Shown: positions 10,276 to 21,647 of the stretch, in pieces
Numbering within the stretch: the first letter of the stretch is position 1
Layout: every line of letters starts with the position of its first letter
NCBI GenBank assembly: GCA_030169165.1
Contig: CM058041.1
Location: 27,916,622 to 27,980,621 of the forward strand
Direction: 5' to 3'
DNA length: 64,000 nt
From: Centaurea solstitialis
Taxonomy: Eukaryota > Streptophyta > Magnoliopsida > Asterales > Asteraceae
Notes under the pieces: model-generated
Database searches by the model: none
What the model saw: only the letters and a program-made list of their open reading frames with translations
Told to the model about the DNA's origin: nothing
Position numbers and translations under genes: made by a program

Positions 10276-11224
10276 AATTTTTGTAGTGGTAAAAGTTGGT
10301 GATGCTTTGAGAGCAGATAATTAAAACCTAATGTGGCGCTGATGTTGTAATATTGGGTTAAGCCCAATTTTTATAGTACATCATTTATTATTAACTCGGT
10401 ATGCCAAATATTACTACGATAAACTTGATTTTGATGATTAATGAAAGTAAGTTTTATGTCAAAAATATTAGGTTCTCGTGACAACAAAAGACATTAAGCA
10501 AACAAACAAGTGAGACTAAAAGTACAGTAATTAAAATACATTAATTTAATGGAGAATTATAAATCGGTCTCTTTACGAGTAAAATGGGTATAATTATCTG
10601 AGTGTACACGTAAGATCCAATATAGAAATGTCTAATTTTTTGTGAGTTTATTAAAAACTAAAAGGTTGATGATGTACCAACACCCTAATTTAATATAATA
10701 ATAGTATAAGATATAAAACTAAAAAATATATTTCAAAAGGATATGCGAAAATTATTCAAGGAACGTTATGTATACAATGTATCACACCTACTCATCTACA
10801 ATCATCATAAAGCTGAAATGATAAGATTGTCGTACAATGAACATTTTTCCGTTTTACACATAAAAAATGTGTTCATAAAAGAAAAGTATTCGAAAAATAT
10901 CCACATACGTACGTGTGTGTATATACATAGAGAGAGAGAGAAAGGTTCTATAACACCTCGTCTTTCTCAACAACAATATTGTCTGTTTTGCCACTGGATT
11001 TAACCAATGTGTTTATGGATTTGTTTTTGGCAACTTTGTGAGGACTTCCCATGAGGTCATCCATCCTGGTACTACTCTCACCCTAACACGCTTAATTACA
11101 GCATTCCAAAAATCTGCCGTGCATTAGGCCCAAAAACGTGTTGATGTTAGAAAGGTCAAGATATTACTTATAACACCAGCATCACTCCTGTCCACGGTCG
11201 ATATGGGATATGCCTAAGGTGTTA
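10276..11224. other. Non-coding AT-rich stretch
   Basis: No gene or element boundary could be supported. A perfect short palindrome ATTGGGTTAAGCCCAAT lies near 10353, and a GA microsatellite at 10928-10942. The 86-codon frame at 10743-11003 has no recognisable domain and ends in low-complexity sequence. Confidence 0.4.
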
Positions 11225-11366
11225 CAGGTTCAAATGAGAACTAGAGAACTGATCTCCACCACTCATCCGGTAAATAAAGGTGGCTTTGATCGGTTACGGT
11301 GGACGCGATCACAGAAGATTGACGCGATTCATGGAGGGTGGAGACAATTAAAGGAGGGTCCATCTG
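11225..11366. mobile_element. Partial foldback MITE, same family as 27276-27510
   Basis: It shares AGGTTCAAA-GAGAAC, CCACTCATC, the GGTTACGGT-GACG-GATCAC block and GATTGACGCGATTCATGG with the element at 27276-27510. The right arm is missing, so this copy is truncated. Confidence 0.6.
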
Positions 11367-11408
11367 AAAGTATACACTATACACTTGTGCATAACGGTAA
11401 ATTAAGTT

Positions 11409-11447
11409 AACCCTGGGGGAAGTGACTGGTTAACCCTTGTACGGTTC
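11409..11447 (+). mobile_element. tRNA-derived SINE, 5' part with box A
   Basis: Preceded by GTAAATTAAGTT (11397-11408), which recurs at 25525-25536 as a 12-bp TSD (16 bp with one mismatch). It contains an A-box-like AGTGACTGGTTAA. The SINE is interrupted at 11447 by the Athila element; its box B half resumes at 25387. Confidence 0.72.
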
Positions 11448-11804
11448 TGATAGGGTAAATATTTTACCCTTACAACTAACAAATTTCGTGTAAATTTTTC
11501 TCATCTTTTACGTTTCTCTTAGCAAAACCACACTAAAAATCAATACTTGCATTCTTTTAATATACGCATACATTTGTGTATTTTTCTTACATTTTATCGC
11601 TTAAACTTATAAAAATTTTATGTGTTTTCAGGAACCGATGTCGTGGGCCGTTTTTGTGGATCTCTTTTGTGGACCAAGTCATCAAAGTCGGGCTAAAGAA
11701 TGGATGACGGGCTGTTTTTGATGGGCCAGCCGAATGGTTGATGGGCCGAGGCCCATTTCATTTTGATGAACTTTTTTTGGCCCATTTGGCCCATGGACAT
11801 TTAG

Positions 11805-11815
11805 CTATATATATG
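11805..11815 (+). promoter_or_regulatory. Candidate TATA box of the Athila LTR
   Basis: CTATATATATG stands in a less AT-rich segment after GGCCCATTTGGCCC-like repeats and before ACATCATCC, a plausible transcription start region. An identical copy is at 23695-23705 in the 3' LTR. Position and motif only. Confidence 0.45.
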
Positions 11816-12290
11816 TGTGTATGTGGTTGATTTAAACATCATCCAAAAAAACATAACTAGTCTTAGTAATAGCATAAACACTCTCTAGGTCATCATCTTG
11901 GTCTTCGGTTTTTTACAAGAACCGAATCCAAGATCTTTTGTTTCCATCGTCACAAACTTTTCTTGTTCATACTTTTGGTTCGGGTTTCCTCAAGGTGAGG
12001 CCGAACATAGCTTTTGGAGCACTTGGTGAATTGGCTTTCGGGTCCTCTTGGAACTTGTTGTTAGCCCGAAAGCATCACCAAGTGTTTTGGTGATCTTGGA
12101 ATTATAATCTACGTCGAATTTTTAGTTATAATTGTGTTTGGCTCACTCCTCATCAATTGCTTACATATATATATATAAGATATACATATATATATATAAC
12201 CGTAGCATTTATATATATGCTTGAATTGTTTTTATAAACAAACCATCTCTTTATTATATAACTGTGTTTAATTTTGCGCTCATAATTTTA

Positions 12291-13080
12291 ACTGGTCACT
12301 TTTCCAGTATACCTCTTTATCAACTGTTTTAATTCTCACTGGTCAATTCCAGTAACTGCACTTTATCAACTGTTTTAATTTTCACTGGTCAATTCCAGTA
12401 ACTGCACCTTATCAACTGTTTTAATTATTGCATTTTATAATTACTCTTGTGATACTAACGTTTTCTTGTCCAATTAATTATTCGTCTAAAAATAGTCATA
12501 AAATACACCCAAGCATGATAGGCTAATTTCATAGCTTGGGGTGTAAGGTTCAAGTTGGATTTTAATATGGTAAAACGGAAAAAGAAGTCTTTTATATAAA
12601 ATCAATTTTTGCCACTTCAAAGTTTAATGCCTCATTAAAGATTGTATTTGGATTTTTACCAGTTAAATAGATGTACGAAAATGCGGTAGCTTTTCAGAAG
12701 TTACTAAAATGTTATTTTGGGGATATATGAGTGGGTGACAACATTCGTTGCTATTATCTCACGTCTTTAGCATTTCATTAAAGAGTATATTTAATAATTA
12801 ATTGGTAATAATCCAAAGACATGAAAATGTGTTAGTCTCTTAAGGGACTACAATTGGCACTATTCCTGAAGTTGGTATCAGACCTAGTATCCCATTAAAG
12901 ATTATAACTAATTATTTAACGATGAGTCAGATGTATGAAAATGTGTTAATCTTTCAGAGGTTACGTAAGTGTTAATTTTTAATATATTTTAACATTTCAT
13001 TAAAGATTGCATCTAGACTCATCGATAAATAATTGGGCTATATGAAAATGTGATAACTTTTCAGAAGTTACTCGGATATC
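12291..13080 (+). repeat. Direct repeat arrays inside the Athila LTR
   Basis: First array: CAACTGTTTTAATT plus CACTGGTCAATTCCAGTAAC, at 12321, 12368 and 12413 (period 45-47). Second array: CATTAAAG ... TATGAAAATGTG ... TTTCAGA-GTTAC, with CATTAAAG at about 12633, 12777, 12893 and 12998, diverged units of 105-145 bp. Both recur in the 3' LTR. Confidence 0.8.
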
Positions 13081-13491
13081 ATTTCTGCATAATTGAGATT
13101 ATTAAATTACTTTCTATCCAATTTATCTATTTTTATTCCAACTAAAAGACTTTACACCCCTGGCTTCTTTTTATAATTGTTCTCTTAAAGTAGCTCATAA
13201 TCAACCAACCAACCAAATACTTTTTCATCCAAACCCCATTTGAAGTTAACTTTCACAAAAACTGAATCTCGAAAGATTGTTTTCACCGCTTCCCTGTGGG
13301 AACGATATCTGGTACTTGTACCATTTTATTACTTGTTTTTAGAAAAACGACAGTAATTGGAGGTTTATACTTGGACCGAAGGTTACTTGTTTTATTTCTT
13401 TTTGCAACCTGTTTTGGCACCGTCAGTTCACTATAATAATTAATCAAATCATAAAAGAACAGGGGGTCCTGAAATAAGACGAACAAGTTTT

Positions 13492-13509
13492 TGGTGCCGC
13501 TGTCGGGGA
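13492..13509 (+). other. Primer binding site, tRNA-Asp type
   Basis: TGGTGCCGCTGTCGGGGA begins six bases after the 5' LTR. It closely matches the tRNA-Asp-complementary site used by Athila elements, which supports both the lineage call and the plus-strand orientation. Confidence 0.82.
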
Positions 13510-13647
13510 AGCAACAAAGCAATTTTTCAATTTTAGTTTTAGAGAGTTAATTTTTCTACCACCTTTTTGAGAAAAGAAAAAAAAAGAATTTATATATAAT
13601 TATATATTTTCGAAAAAAAAAACAAACAAAAAGATTTTTTTTAGTTT

Positions 13648-16233
13648 ATGCCAAGAAAACCACGTGGGGAATTTTTCAATCTAGACCCCGATATCGAAAG
13701 AACTTTTAGACGTCGTAAAAAGGAGCAAAGAAATTTGCAAGCTTCTACTTTGTCTGCAATGGAAGAAGAAAACGTATTTTTAGAAGAACTGTCATTTCCT
13801 GGAAACCCACCTGATGGGAGGTACAACAATGATGGTCTACATCCACCTCTACCACCACCTCCTGGAGGTAATGGTAGAAATCGGCTGCAAGACATCCAAC
13901 CACGTGTGGCAGAACCACATGCTGGTCCTGTACCTATCATTCAGGAACCTGGACCACAAGTTCAGCAAGAAAATCCAGTTAATGGAATTTTACGAAATCC
14001 TCCACCACCTCTTAATAATAATCAGCACATTGAAAATGCAGAACAACACATCTTTCGTCTGGCAAATTCCAAAGACAACAGTATGATGGATTATGTTATT
14101 CCTATTGTACATCAGTTGCAAACAGGAATACGTGACCCAACATGCAATGTCCCGCATTTTGAGCTAAAAACTGTGATGTTTCAGATGTTACAGAATAATG
14201 GTCAATTTGCAGGACTGTCAAAAGAAGACCCACATGCTCATCTCAGATCTTTCTTGGAAATTGCAGGATTATTTAGACTTCGAGGAATTTCTGATGACGC
14301 TTTAAAATTAAAACTCTTTCCTTTTTCATTAAGTCATCATGCCAGAGCCTGGTACTATTCTTTAAAACCAAACTCTATTTTTACATGGGACCAGATGGCT
14401 GAAGTATTTTTGAAAAAATATTTTCCACCACTAAGAAATGCTCAGTCTAGAAATGAGATCTGCACTTTCCAACAAGAAGATGATGAGACAGTTCCCACAG
14501 CCTGGGAAAGATTTAAAGAATTGTTGAGAAAATGCCCTCACCATGGCATTCCCTACTGCATTCAGCTAGAGACATTTTACAATGGCTTGAATTATCCAGC
14601 CAGACAGATGCTCGATGCTACTGCAGGAGGAGCTTTTACTGCAAGTTCTTACAATGAAGGATACAATATCCTTGAAAAGATTTCAAATAACAATGGTCAC
14701 TGGGCAGACTCTCGTGCAAAACCTTTACAATTAACTGGTGTCAAGAACAATGATACTTATTCAACACTTGCTACCCAGGTACGTGATATGGCAGTAATGC
14801 TTAAAAATCTCACTACCAAGAAGCAAGTGGTATCTGGTATTGATGCTTCTGAGGCATCCGAGTTACCTGTCCAATGTGCTTATTGTGGTGAAAACCATCT
14901 TTTTGATAATTGTCCGGGAAATCCAGAAAAAGTCAATTACATTGGAAATAATGACAAAACTGGACCTTTTTCACCAACCTACAATCCTGGATGGAGAGAT
15001 CACCCACATTTAAAATGGAACAACCCTTCTCTTAACCCACAATTACCTAGGATACAAGGTCAGACTAACCAGTATCCTCAACAACAAAGACAGTCCAACT
15101 TTCAAAATCAATGGCAGTCACATTTTCAACACCAAGGACAGTCACATTTTCAAAATCAAAAGCGTGTGCATTTTCAAGATGAAGAAACACCTAGATTTCA
15201 ACACACTTCACACAACCACTCACAAAATCACCATCAGACCACTTCTCCTAGATACCCACCAAGGCAAAACCAACAGGTTGAGCCTTCACTAGAAGCCATG
15301 ATGAAAGGGTTTATTTCTCAAACCCAAGCATCAATCAAAAACCTTGAGACCCAAGTGGGTCAGATGGCTCTAGAAATTAGGAATAGGTCGGCTGGCTCTT
15401 TACCTAGTGACACTGAGATTCCTCAGAGACCAGGAAAAGAGCAGGTTAAAGCTGTAACTTTAAGAAGTGGAAAAGACTTGAATAAGTCTGAAAAAAAGGA
15501 TGGAAGTCCTAAAAAGGATTTTGCATCATCTTCTTCCACTCCAACACACACTGACACACCTACTCCAGTAAAATCAGATCCTACCTCACCTGTTCCTGAC
15601 TTTCCACTTTTATCTCCTGTAACATGTACAGGACCCCAAAGAGCAGTGTGGAAACCTCATGAATACACTAGTAAGGATGTGTCACAATCTGGTGACAGTC
15701 CCAAGACAATTAGCAACACACTCACCAAAGAGATAGACACCACTTTATCCACCACTGTGATAAAACCTGTCTCTGCCACACCATCACCATCACCTACACC
15801 TCAAAAGACTACCAATCCTACTCCAGTCCCTCTCTATATTCCATACCCTCAAAGGTTAAGGAATCAGAGAGAGGAAGCTCAATTTAAACAATTTCTTGAT
15901 GTTTTCAAACAATTGCATATCAACATACCTTTGTTGGAAGCAATTGAAAGAATGCCAAATTACACAAAGTTTTTAAAAGATATTTTGAACAAAAAGAAAA
16001 GGCTGACTGAGTATGAGACTGTAGCTCTAACTGAGGGTTGTAGTGCTCTGTTAACCAAGAAAATCCCCCCTAAGATGAAAGACCCAGGAAGTTTTACAAT
16101 CCCTTGTTCTATAGGAGGAAAGACCATTAGGAGAGCCCTATGTGATTTAGGTGCAGGCATTAACCTTATGCCTTTATCTGTCTTTACTACCCTAGGAATA
16201 GGTGAAGCAAGACCTACCACTATATCCATTTAG
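13648..16233 (+). pseudogene. Athila gag and start of protease
   Basis: An 861-codon frame from ATG 13648 to TAG 16231-16233. Residues about 1-130 are basic then proline-rich. About 145-330 is the retrotransposon gag domain, with LFPFSLSHHARAWYYSL and a downstream FLKKYFPP, classic for Athila capsid. A zinc knuckle variant CAYCGENHLFDNC (C-x2-C-x3-H-x4-C) lies near 410. About 460-540 is rich in Gln/His with repeated HFQ units; a coiled region near 550 (MMKGFISQTQASIKNLE) and a Ser/Thr/Pro linker follow. The C-terminus enters the aspartic protease at ALCDLGAGINLMP (D-L-G where other families have D-S/T-G). The TAG then cuts the protease; translation in the same frame continues at 16234. GAG itself may still be made; the gag-pol product needs readthrough of the stop. 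Confidence 0.88.
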
Positions 16234-16509
16234 TTAGCTGACAAGTCCATAGTTTGGCCTAAAGGCAAGATTGAGGATGTTTTGGTACAAGTAGATAAAT
16301 TTATTTTTCCTGCAGACTTTATCATCCTAGATTGTGAAGTAGATCAAGAAGTCCCTATCATTTTAGGAAGACCTTTTCTAGCAACAGGAAGAACACTGAT
16401 AGATGTCCAGAAGGGTGAGTTGACCATGAGAGTCCATGACCAAAGGGTGACTTTTAATGTGTTAGATTCTCTTAAATCCCTGATGAGAGAGAAGAGTGTT
16501 CCACCTTGA
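16234..16509 (+). pseudogene. Athila protease, remainder after the in-frame stop
   Basis: Same frame as the gag ORF, running from the codon after TAG to TGA at 16507-16509. It contains the second half of the protease fold, including DFIILDCEVDQEVPIILGRPFL, where ILGRPFLATG is the conserved C-terminal protease motif. The polyprotein frame then closes and RT continues in another frame that overlaps by four bases (16506-16509). It could act only as part of a readthrough product. Confidence 0.82.
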
Positions 16510-17804
16510 GTGAGATAGAAACCTGGTGTGAAGAAAAGACTTTAGGAGAAATCTTGTGGGATGCAGACACTGATGATGAGGCAGAAGATGAGAGTGAGGA
16601 AGTACCCTTAGTAACTGCCGCATTTGAAGTTTTAGAGAATGAGGATAGGAAAACTCTTGTCCCCTCCTTAGAAGTTGCACCAGACTTAGAACTGAAACAA
16701 CTTCCATCCAACTTAAAGTATGCCTTTTTGGGAGACTCAGGAAAATTGTCTGTCATTATTTCATCCTCCTTAGAAGCAGATCAGGAAGAAAAATTAGTTC
16801 AGATGCTTAAACTTCATACCAAGGCCATAGGATGGACCATTGCTGATTTGAAGGGCATAAGCCCTACAATCTGTCAACATAAGATCATTTTAGAAGATAA
16901 AAATTTCAACTCTATTGAGCCTCAAAGGAGACTCAATCCAGTGATGAAAGATGTTGTCAAAAAGGAAATTCTGAAATGGTTAGATGCTGGTATTATTTAT
17001 CCTATTGCCAGTAGTACATGTGTCAGTCCTGTACAATGTGTACCTAAAAAGGGTGGGGTAACTGTAATCACAAATGATAAAAATGAACTCATACCCACTA
17101 GGACAGTCACAGGTTGGAGAATCTGCATGGACTACAGAAGACTCAACAAGGCCACTCAGAAAGACCATTTTCCTTTACCTTTCATTGACCAAATGTTAGA
17201 TAGGTTAGCTGGTAAGGAATTTTACTGCTTTTTAGATGGTTATTCTGGTTACAATCAAATTGCCATAGCACCTGATGACCAGGAAAAGACCACCTTTACC
17301 TGTCCTTATGGTACCTTTGCTTTTAGAAGAATGCCTTTTGGATTATGCAATGCACCCGCCACTTTCCAGAGATGTATGATGTCTATTTTTTCTGACATGT
17401 TAGAAAACTCCATGGAAGTTTTTATGGATGATTTTTCTGTATATGGGACATCATATGATGACTGTTTACAAAACCTGGAAAAGATTCTTAAAAGATGTGA
17501 AGAAACTGATATGGTTTTAAACTGGGAAAAATGCCACTTTATGGTTAAAGAGGGCATTGTGTTAGGGCATCTCATATCCAAAAGAGGCATAGAGGTAGAT
17601 AGAGCAAAGTTGGAGGTAATTGAAAAATTACCAGAACCAACTACAGTCAAAGGAATCAGAAGTTTCCTTGGCCATGCCGGTTTTTATAGGAGATTTATAA
17701 AAGATTTTTCCAAAATTTCAAAACCTCTTTGCTTATTGCTGCAACAGGACCATGCATTTGATTTTAATGAAGAATGTAGAATTGTCAGTACCATGGTTTG
17801 CTGA
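16506..17804 (+). pseudogene. Athila reverse transcriptase (truncated, RNase H missing)
   Basis: A 432-codon frame. An acidic spacer lies at about 1-60. The RT domain is roughly 120-400: GWTIADLKGISPTICQHKI, then the QRRLNPVMKDVVKKEI region, WRICMDYRRLN near 200, FYCFLDGYSGYNQI (first catalytic Asp), FRRMPFGLCNAPATFQRCM, MEVFMDDFSVYG (F-M-D-D catalytic pair near 305), and GHLISKRGIEVD. The connection motif IRSFLGHAGFYRRFIKDFSKI is present. The frame ends about 20 residues later, just where RNase H should start (after a DFNEEC-like step), at TGA 17802-17804. The following integrase frame begins almost directly, so some hundreds of bases of RNase H coding sequence have been deleted with a change of frame. 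Confidence 0.9.
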
Positions 17805-19092
17805 TATTGTCAATTACTTAGCTTGTGGGATTATTCCTAAGGAGCTAAATAAACATGCGAGAAGAAAATTAATTTTTGATTCAAGAAAGTATTTATGGGA
17901 TGACCCATTTTTGTTTAAAATTTGTGCAGATCAAATGATCCGGAGATGTGTCCCTAAGGAGGAGACCACTCAAATTATACACCATTGTCATTCCGGACCA
18001 TGTGGAGGTCATTTCAGTGGAAGTAGGACGGCTGCAAAAATTTTGCAGTCTGGATTTTTCTGGCCTACTTTACACCAGGACTCTTACAGTTTTGCAAAAA
18101 GTTGTAATGAATGTCAGAAAAGTGGGAATATTTCCCACAGAAATGAAATGCCTCTAAATGGAATTTTAGAAATAGAATTATTTGACGTTTGGGGCATTGA
18201 TTTCATGGGACCTTTTCCCATCTCAAACAATTGCTCTTACATTTTAGTAGCTGTAGACTATGTGTCTAAATGGGTGGAAGCTATGGCTTGTCACTCCAAT
18301 GACGCAAAAACAGTAATTAAATTTTTGCAGAAACAAATTTTTTCAAGATTTGGTACCCCACGTGCCCTGATCAGTGATGAGGGTACCCATTTTATAAATA
18401 AAATGTTAGAAGACGTCTTGGAAAAATATGACATTAGGCACAGGGTAGCCACAGCTTACCACCCTCAAACCAATGGACTAGCCGAACTCTCTAATAGAGA
18501 GATAAAAGGAATCCTCGCTAAAGTGGTCAAACCACACAGAAAGGATTGGGCATCCAAGCTGGATGATGCCCTATGGGCTTATAGGACTGCCTATAAGACT
18601 CCTATAGGGATGTCCCCGTACAAATTGGTTTACGGGAAAGCCTGTCATTTACCCCTAGAACTGGAACATAAAGCCTATTGGGCTATGAAGGAATTGAATA
18701 TGAGTACTGATGAAGCTGGAAAGAAAAGATTTTTACAAATTTGTGAGTTAGAGGAACTTAGGAATAATTCCTATGAAAATGCCAAACTTTACAAAGAAAA
18801 AACAAAAAAATGGCATGACAAAAGAATTGTTCCTAAGGAGTTCACCGAAGGCCAGCAAGTACTCTTATTCAACTCCAGGTTGAAGTTATTTCCAGGAAAA
18901 TTAAATTCTAGGTGGACCGGACCCTTCCAAATTGCAAAAGTTTATCCATATGGAGCTATTGAATTGATTGACCCTGAAAAATGTACAATTTTCAAAGTGA
19001 ACGGCCAACGAGTGAAACCTTTTTACCCACCATCGGAATTAACCACGATAGTTCAAGAACCTTTTAAATTATTTCAACCTCACTCTCAGTAA
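17752..19092 (+). pseudogene. Athila integrase
   Basis: A 446-codon frame whose first roughly 12 codons overlap the RT frame; authentic sequence starts near VPWFADIVNYLACGIIP. The HHCC zinc region has HHCH ... CNECQ (about 85-125). The DDE core has its acidic residues in DVWGIDFMGPFP, in LISDEGTHF (Gly is usual before GTHF; here Glu follows the Asp) and in LAELSNREIKG. HRVATAYHPQTNG is the usual lineage signature. The C-terminal domain includes VLLFNSRLKLFPGKLNSRWTGPF. The frame is intact, but its start codon arises only from the RNase H deletion, so it would not be made from a normal polyprotein. Purifying features are well kept, consistent with a young copy. Confidence 0.88.
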
Positions 19093-19749
19093 TTAACTGC
19101 TATGAATTTCTGTTTACATCAATTTTGTTAAAAAATTCCAGCCCAAAATTTTCGGCCCAAAATGATTTGTCTAAATTTTCGAAGCCCATTATCAGCTTGA
19201 TTCATTTTATCCCACTAACAAATCTCATATTTATTCTTCTCATTTATTTAATCTAATAATTTTTTAAACTATTTTTTTTTATTATTCTGTTAAAAAAATT
19301 GCAGTGCATTTAATGCACTGATAGAGAGAGAGTGGAGGCGCCGTTTTCTTTTGGCATGCAGGGAGGGAATGACGTTTTCTTTTCTTTCTCAATCTATCAA
19401 ATATCTTGTCTCTCTCAACTCTATCCTCTCTCTTTCTCTCGCTCGTCTCCGGTCAAGAAACCCAACAGGCGTCGCCGGCGACTGCAACCGCCGCCGGCCA
19501 TTCTCGTACCATCGCTGACACAGGTACGACCTCGTACCATCTCTGCCACCTTCTGACACCTGCGACCATCACCGCCTTCGCATCAACCCTAACCCCCCCG
19601 ACTGCCACCGATCAAATCGGACGGCCGCAGGAACAACCTGTACTCCCCCTGCCACCATCTGCCACCATCTGCCACCACGATCGCCATCACCGCCACCCCC
19701 CTTTTTTCTCTCCTCTCTCACGATCCAAAACCCTAGCCGCCACCATCCC
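19093..19749 (+). other. Spacer between pol and accessory ORF, possible splice acceptor
   Basis: No convincing ORF. A T-rich stretch ending AAAAAAATTGCAG at about 19304 resembles a 3' splice site ahead of the accessory ORF; spliced subgenomic RNAs are known for env-like genes of this lineage. From 19440 to 19740 the DNA is pyrimidine- and CCACC-rich. Confidence 0.4.
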
Positions 19750-20340
19750 GTGATGAGAAGTCCAAACCGCCACCAACCGGGTATAAAAGTAGGTGCGCGA
19801 TCCTCAAGCTTCAACAACGCAATGACGAGCCACAGATCAACCGGGAAGAAAAAGCGAACTCAACGACACCGTACCCGATCGGTGACTCGAACCGTCGTCA
19901 CTCCCACTGCCGCTGACACATCTCTATCCGATCGAGCCTCACGGACCACCTCGGAAGTGGAACTCATCCCAAATGCCTCTTCGGAATCAATCCACGCTCT
20001 CGCCGAGGCTGCGGCTATGATGACGGGCACCGCCAGAACTTCAAAAGGTAAAGGTAAAGTTATTTCCATGGATGTCGATGATCCGACACAACCAGCACCA
20101 CCACCGAGACCTACCTTTGACTTAAACCATAGTCCACCTTCCCTTACAGGTCAACCACAGGGCCAATCCATCCTCTTGGAGACATTGATCGAAAACGCTA
20201 ATCGAAACTTAGCCACAAGTCTAGCCCACGCACAGATTGTACCACCTCCCCTTGCTTATGGTCAACTTCACGCAACCCCCACCCCCACCCCTTTAGTGTT
20301 ATGCACCACGATGTCCACCCCTCATCTCAGCCCTCGGTGA
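19750..20340 (+). pseudogene. Athila accessory ORF, N-terminal half
   Basis: A 196-codon frame. The N-terminus is basic (TGKKKRTQRHRTRS), then Ser/Ala-rich, then a proline-rich linker. No signal peptide or membrane segment is seen, so an envelope glycoprotein role is not supported for this part. It ends shortly after a run of C-rich triplets (20275-20300); the continuation is in a different frame starting at 20301, so a small indel in that run probably split one ORF. The basic segment suggests nucleic-acid binding or nuclear entry, which is inference. Confidence 0.65.
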
Positions 20341-21647
20341 TGATCCTAAACGCATATGGTCAACCAGTTCCCTACGTACCACCTCACAATAGCTCGGATA
20401 GGCCAAATCCATATTACACCCCATCGGTTGTCTCAGTCCCACCACCACCCACTAGAAACCCTAGTGCACCGAATCCCATTTCCTGGGCGCCACCTATGGT
20501 ATCCCACCCCAGCAGGGACGGACATTCGGCTCGAAGCACTCATAGGGAGGTACAAATCTTAACTCTGTTTAGTAATGCCACTGCTAGTTTGCGTTTTAAT
20601 ATGTATCATAATAAGCTAGGACACTCACCAAAAGGATTTTCGAATGCAACCATTTCTCGACTTTCCCAAATTGGAAAAGTGACAAGTACACATAAATGGG
20701 ATGTCCTGTGCGCTGTACCCACTCAATACAACTTGAGTTGGGTACGAGAGTTCTATACGGAAGCCTCTATAAGGGATTCACAGCAAATCCCTGTCCGAGG
20801 GACACTCGTGGATTACTCCCCCGCATCCATCCATGCACTTTTAGGCACAAGGCCTCACAAAAACTCTAAGCTAGAGGCTCTGAGTAAAAATTTGAATAAA
20901 GAGGACTTGGACGACATTTTGTCCACCCTTACCATACCAGGTTCAGATTGGTATTTTGAAAATCATGTTAGGCACCTAAGAATAAAATCCCTCACGGCTG
21001 AAGCCTGTGTATGGGCCCAGTTTGTCCAACACACTTTGTTTCCTACACGTAACAATTCGAAATTGGGGATGGATAGGATCTTAATACTATTTTGTATCCT
21101 AAAAGGATATCCTTTTGATGTTGGTACACTAATCTACACCAACATCAAAACAAGTTGTACTAGGATTAACGGTCGCTTGTTCTACCCGACCATTATTCAT
21201 TTGTTGATGAAAGACGCGAATGTCTTGGAATTCCCAACTGATATCTTTTCCAATGAAAAGATGGTGCTCGGACGAAAACTTTTGAACAACTTATTGCGCT
21301 CAGGACCACTTGTACCCGATGGCAATTCTTCCTCGAATACACCCTCACTGGCATCATTTTTGCCCACTGCCACCAAGGCCCATGCTCCTAGTGAGCCAGT
21401 TGTACCTAACTTTAACTTTCAGATGCAGGACACCCGCGAAAGCCTCCGAATGCATCACAACAACCAAGTCCAGATCAGTTGGCTTACACGCGCAATCTTC
21501 CAGTTCAGAGAATATGATGGCCAGCGCGACCGAGTTTGGAGAGACACGGTTCGAGCTGTCAACCGGGACCTGCTGTATGGTCTACCACCGTATCCCTCCC
21601 TACCATCATTGGAGCCTATGCTCCAACCTCCTACTAACCGACAGTAG
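20301..21647 (+). pseudogene. Athila accessory ORF, C-terminal half (plant retroelement accessory domain)
   Basis: A 448-codon frame overlapping the previous one by 40 bases in another frame. A proline-rich start is followed by a globular region from about 95: WVREFYTEA, VRGTLVDYSPASIHALLG, WAQFVQHTLFPT and ILILFCILKGYPFDVGTLI. This resembles the domain often annotated as 'putative plant transposon protein' and found downstream of pol in Athila/Tat elements. No transmembrane helix is apparent. The tail is Ser/Pro/Asn-rich. Its function is unknown. The start at 20301 may be artificial because of the upstream frameshift. Confidence 0.7.

Larger units (their letters stand above)
11448..13485 (+). 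repeat. Athila 5' LTR
   Basis: Begins TGATAGGGTAAATATTTTAC and ends ...AAGACGAACA. It is 2038 bp, against 2044 for the 3' LTR; differences are a few substitutions, TA-run length and two single-base indels. It has internal direct repeats at 12291-12427 and 12630-13080. Confidence 0.94.

Noticed and set aside
13641..13940. Minus-strand frame of 99 codons
   Set aside because: Antisense shadow of the Athila gag start.
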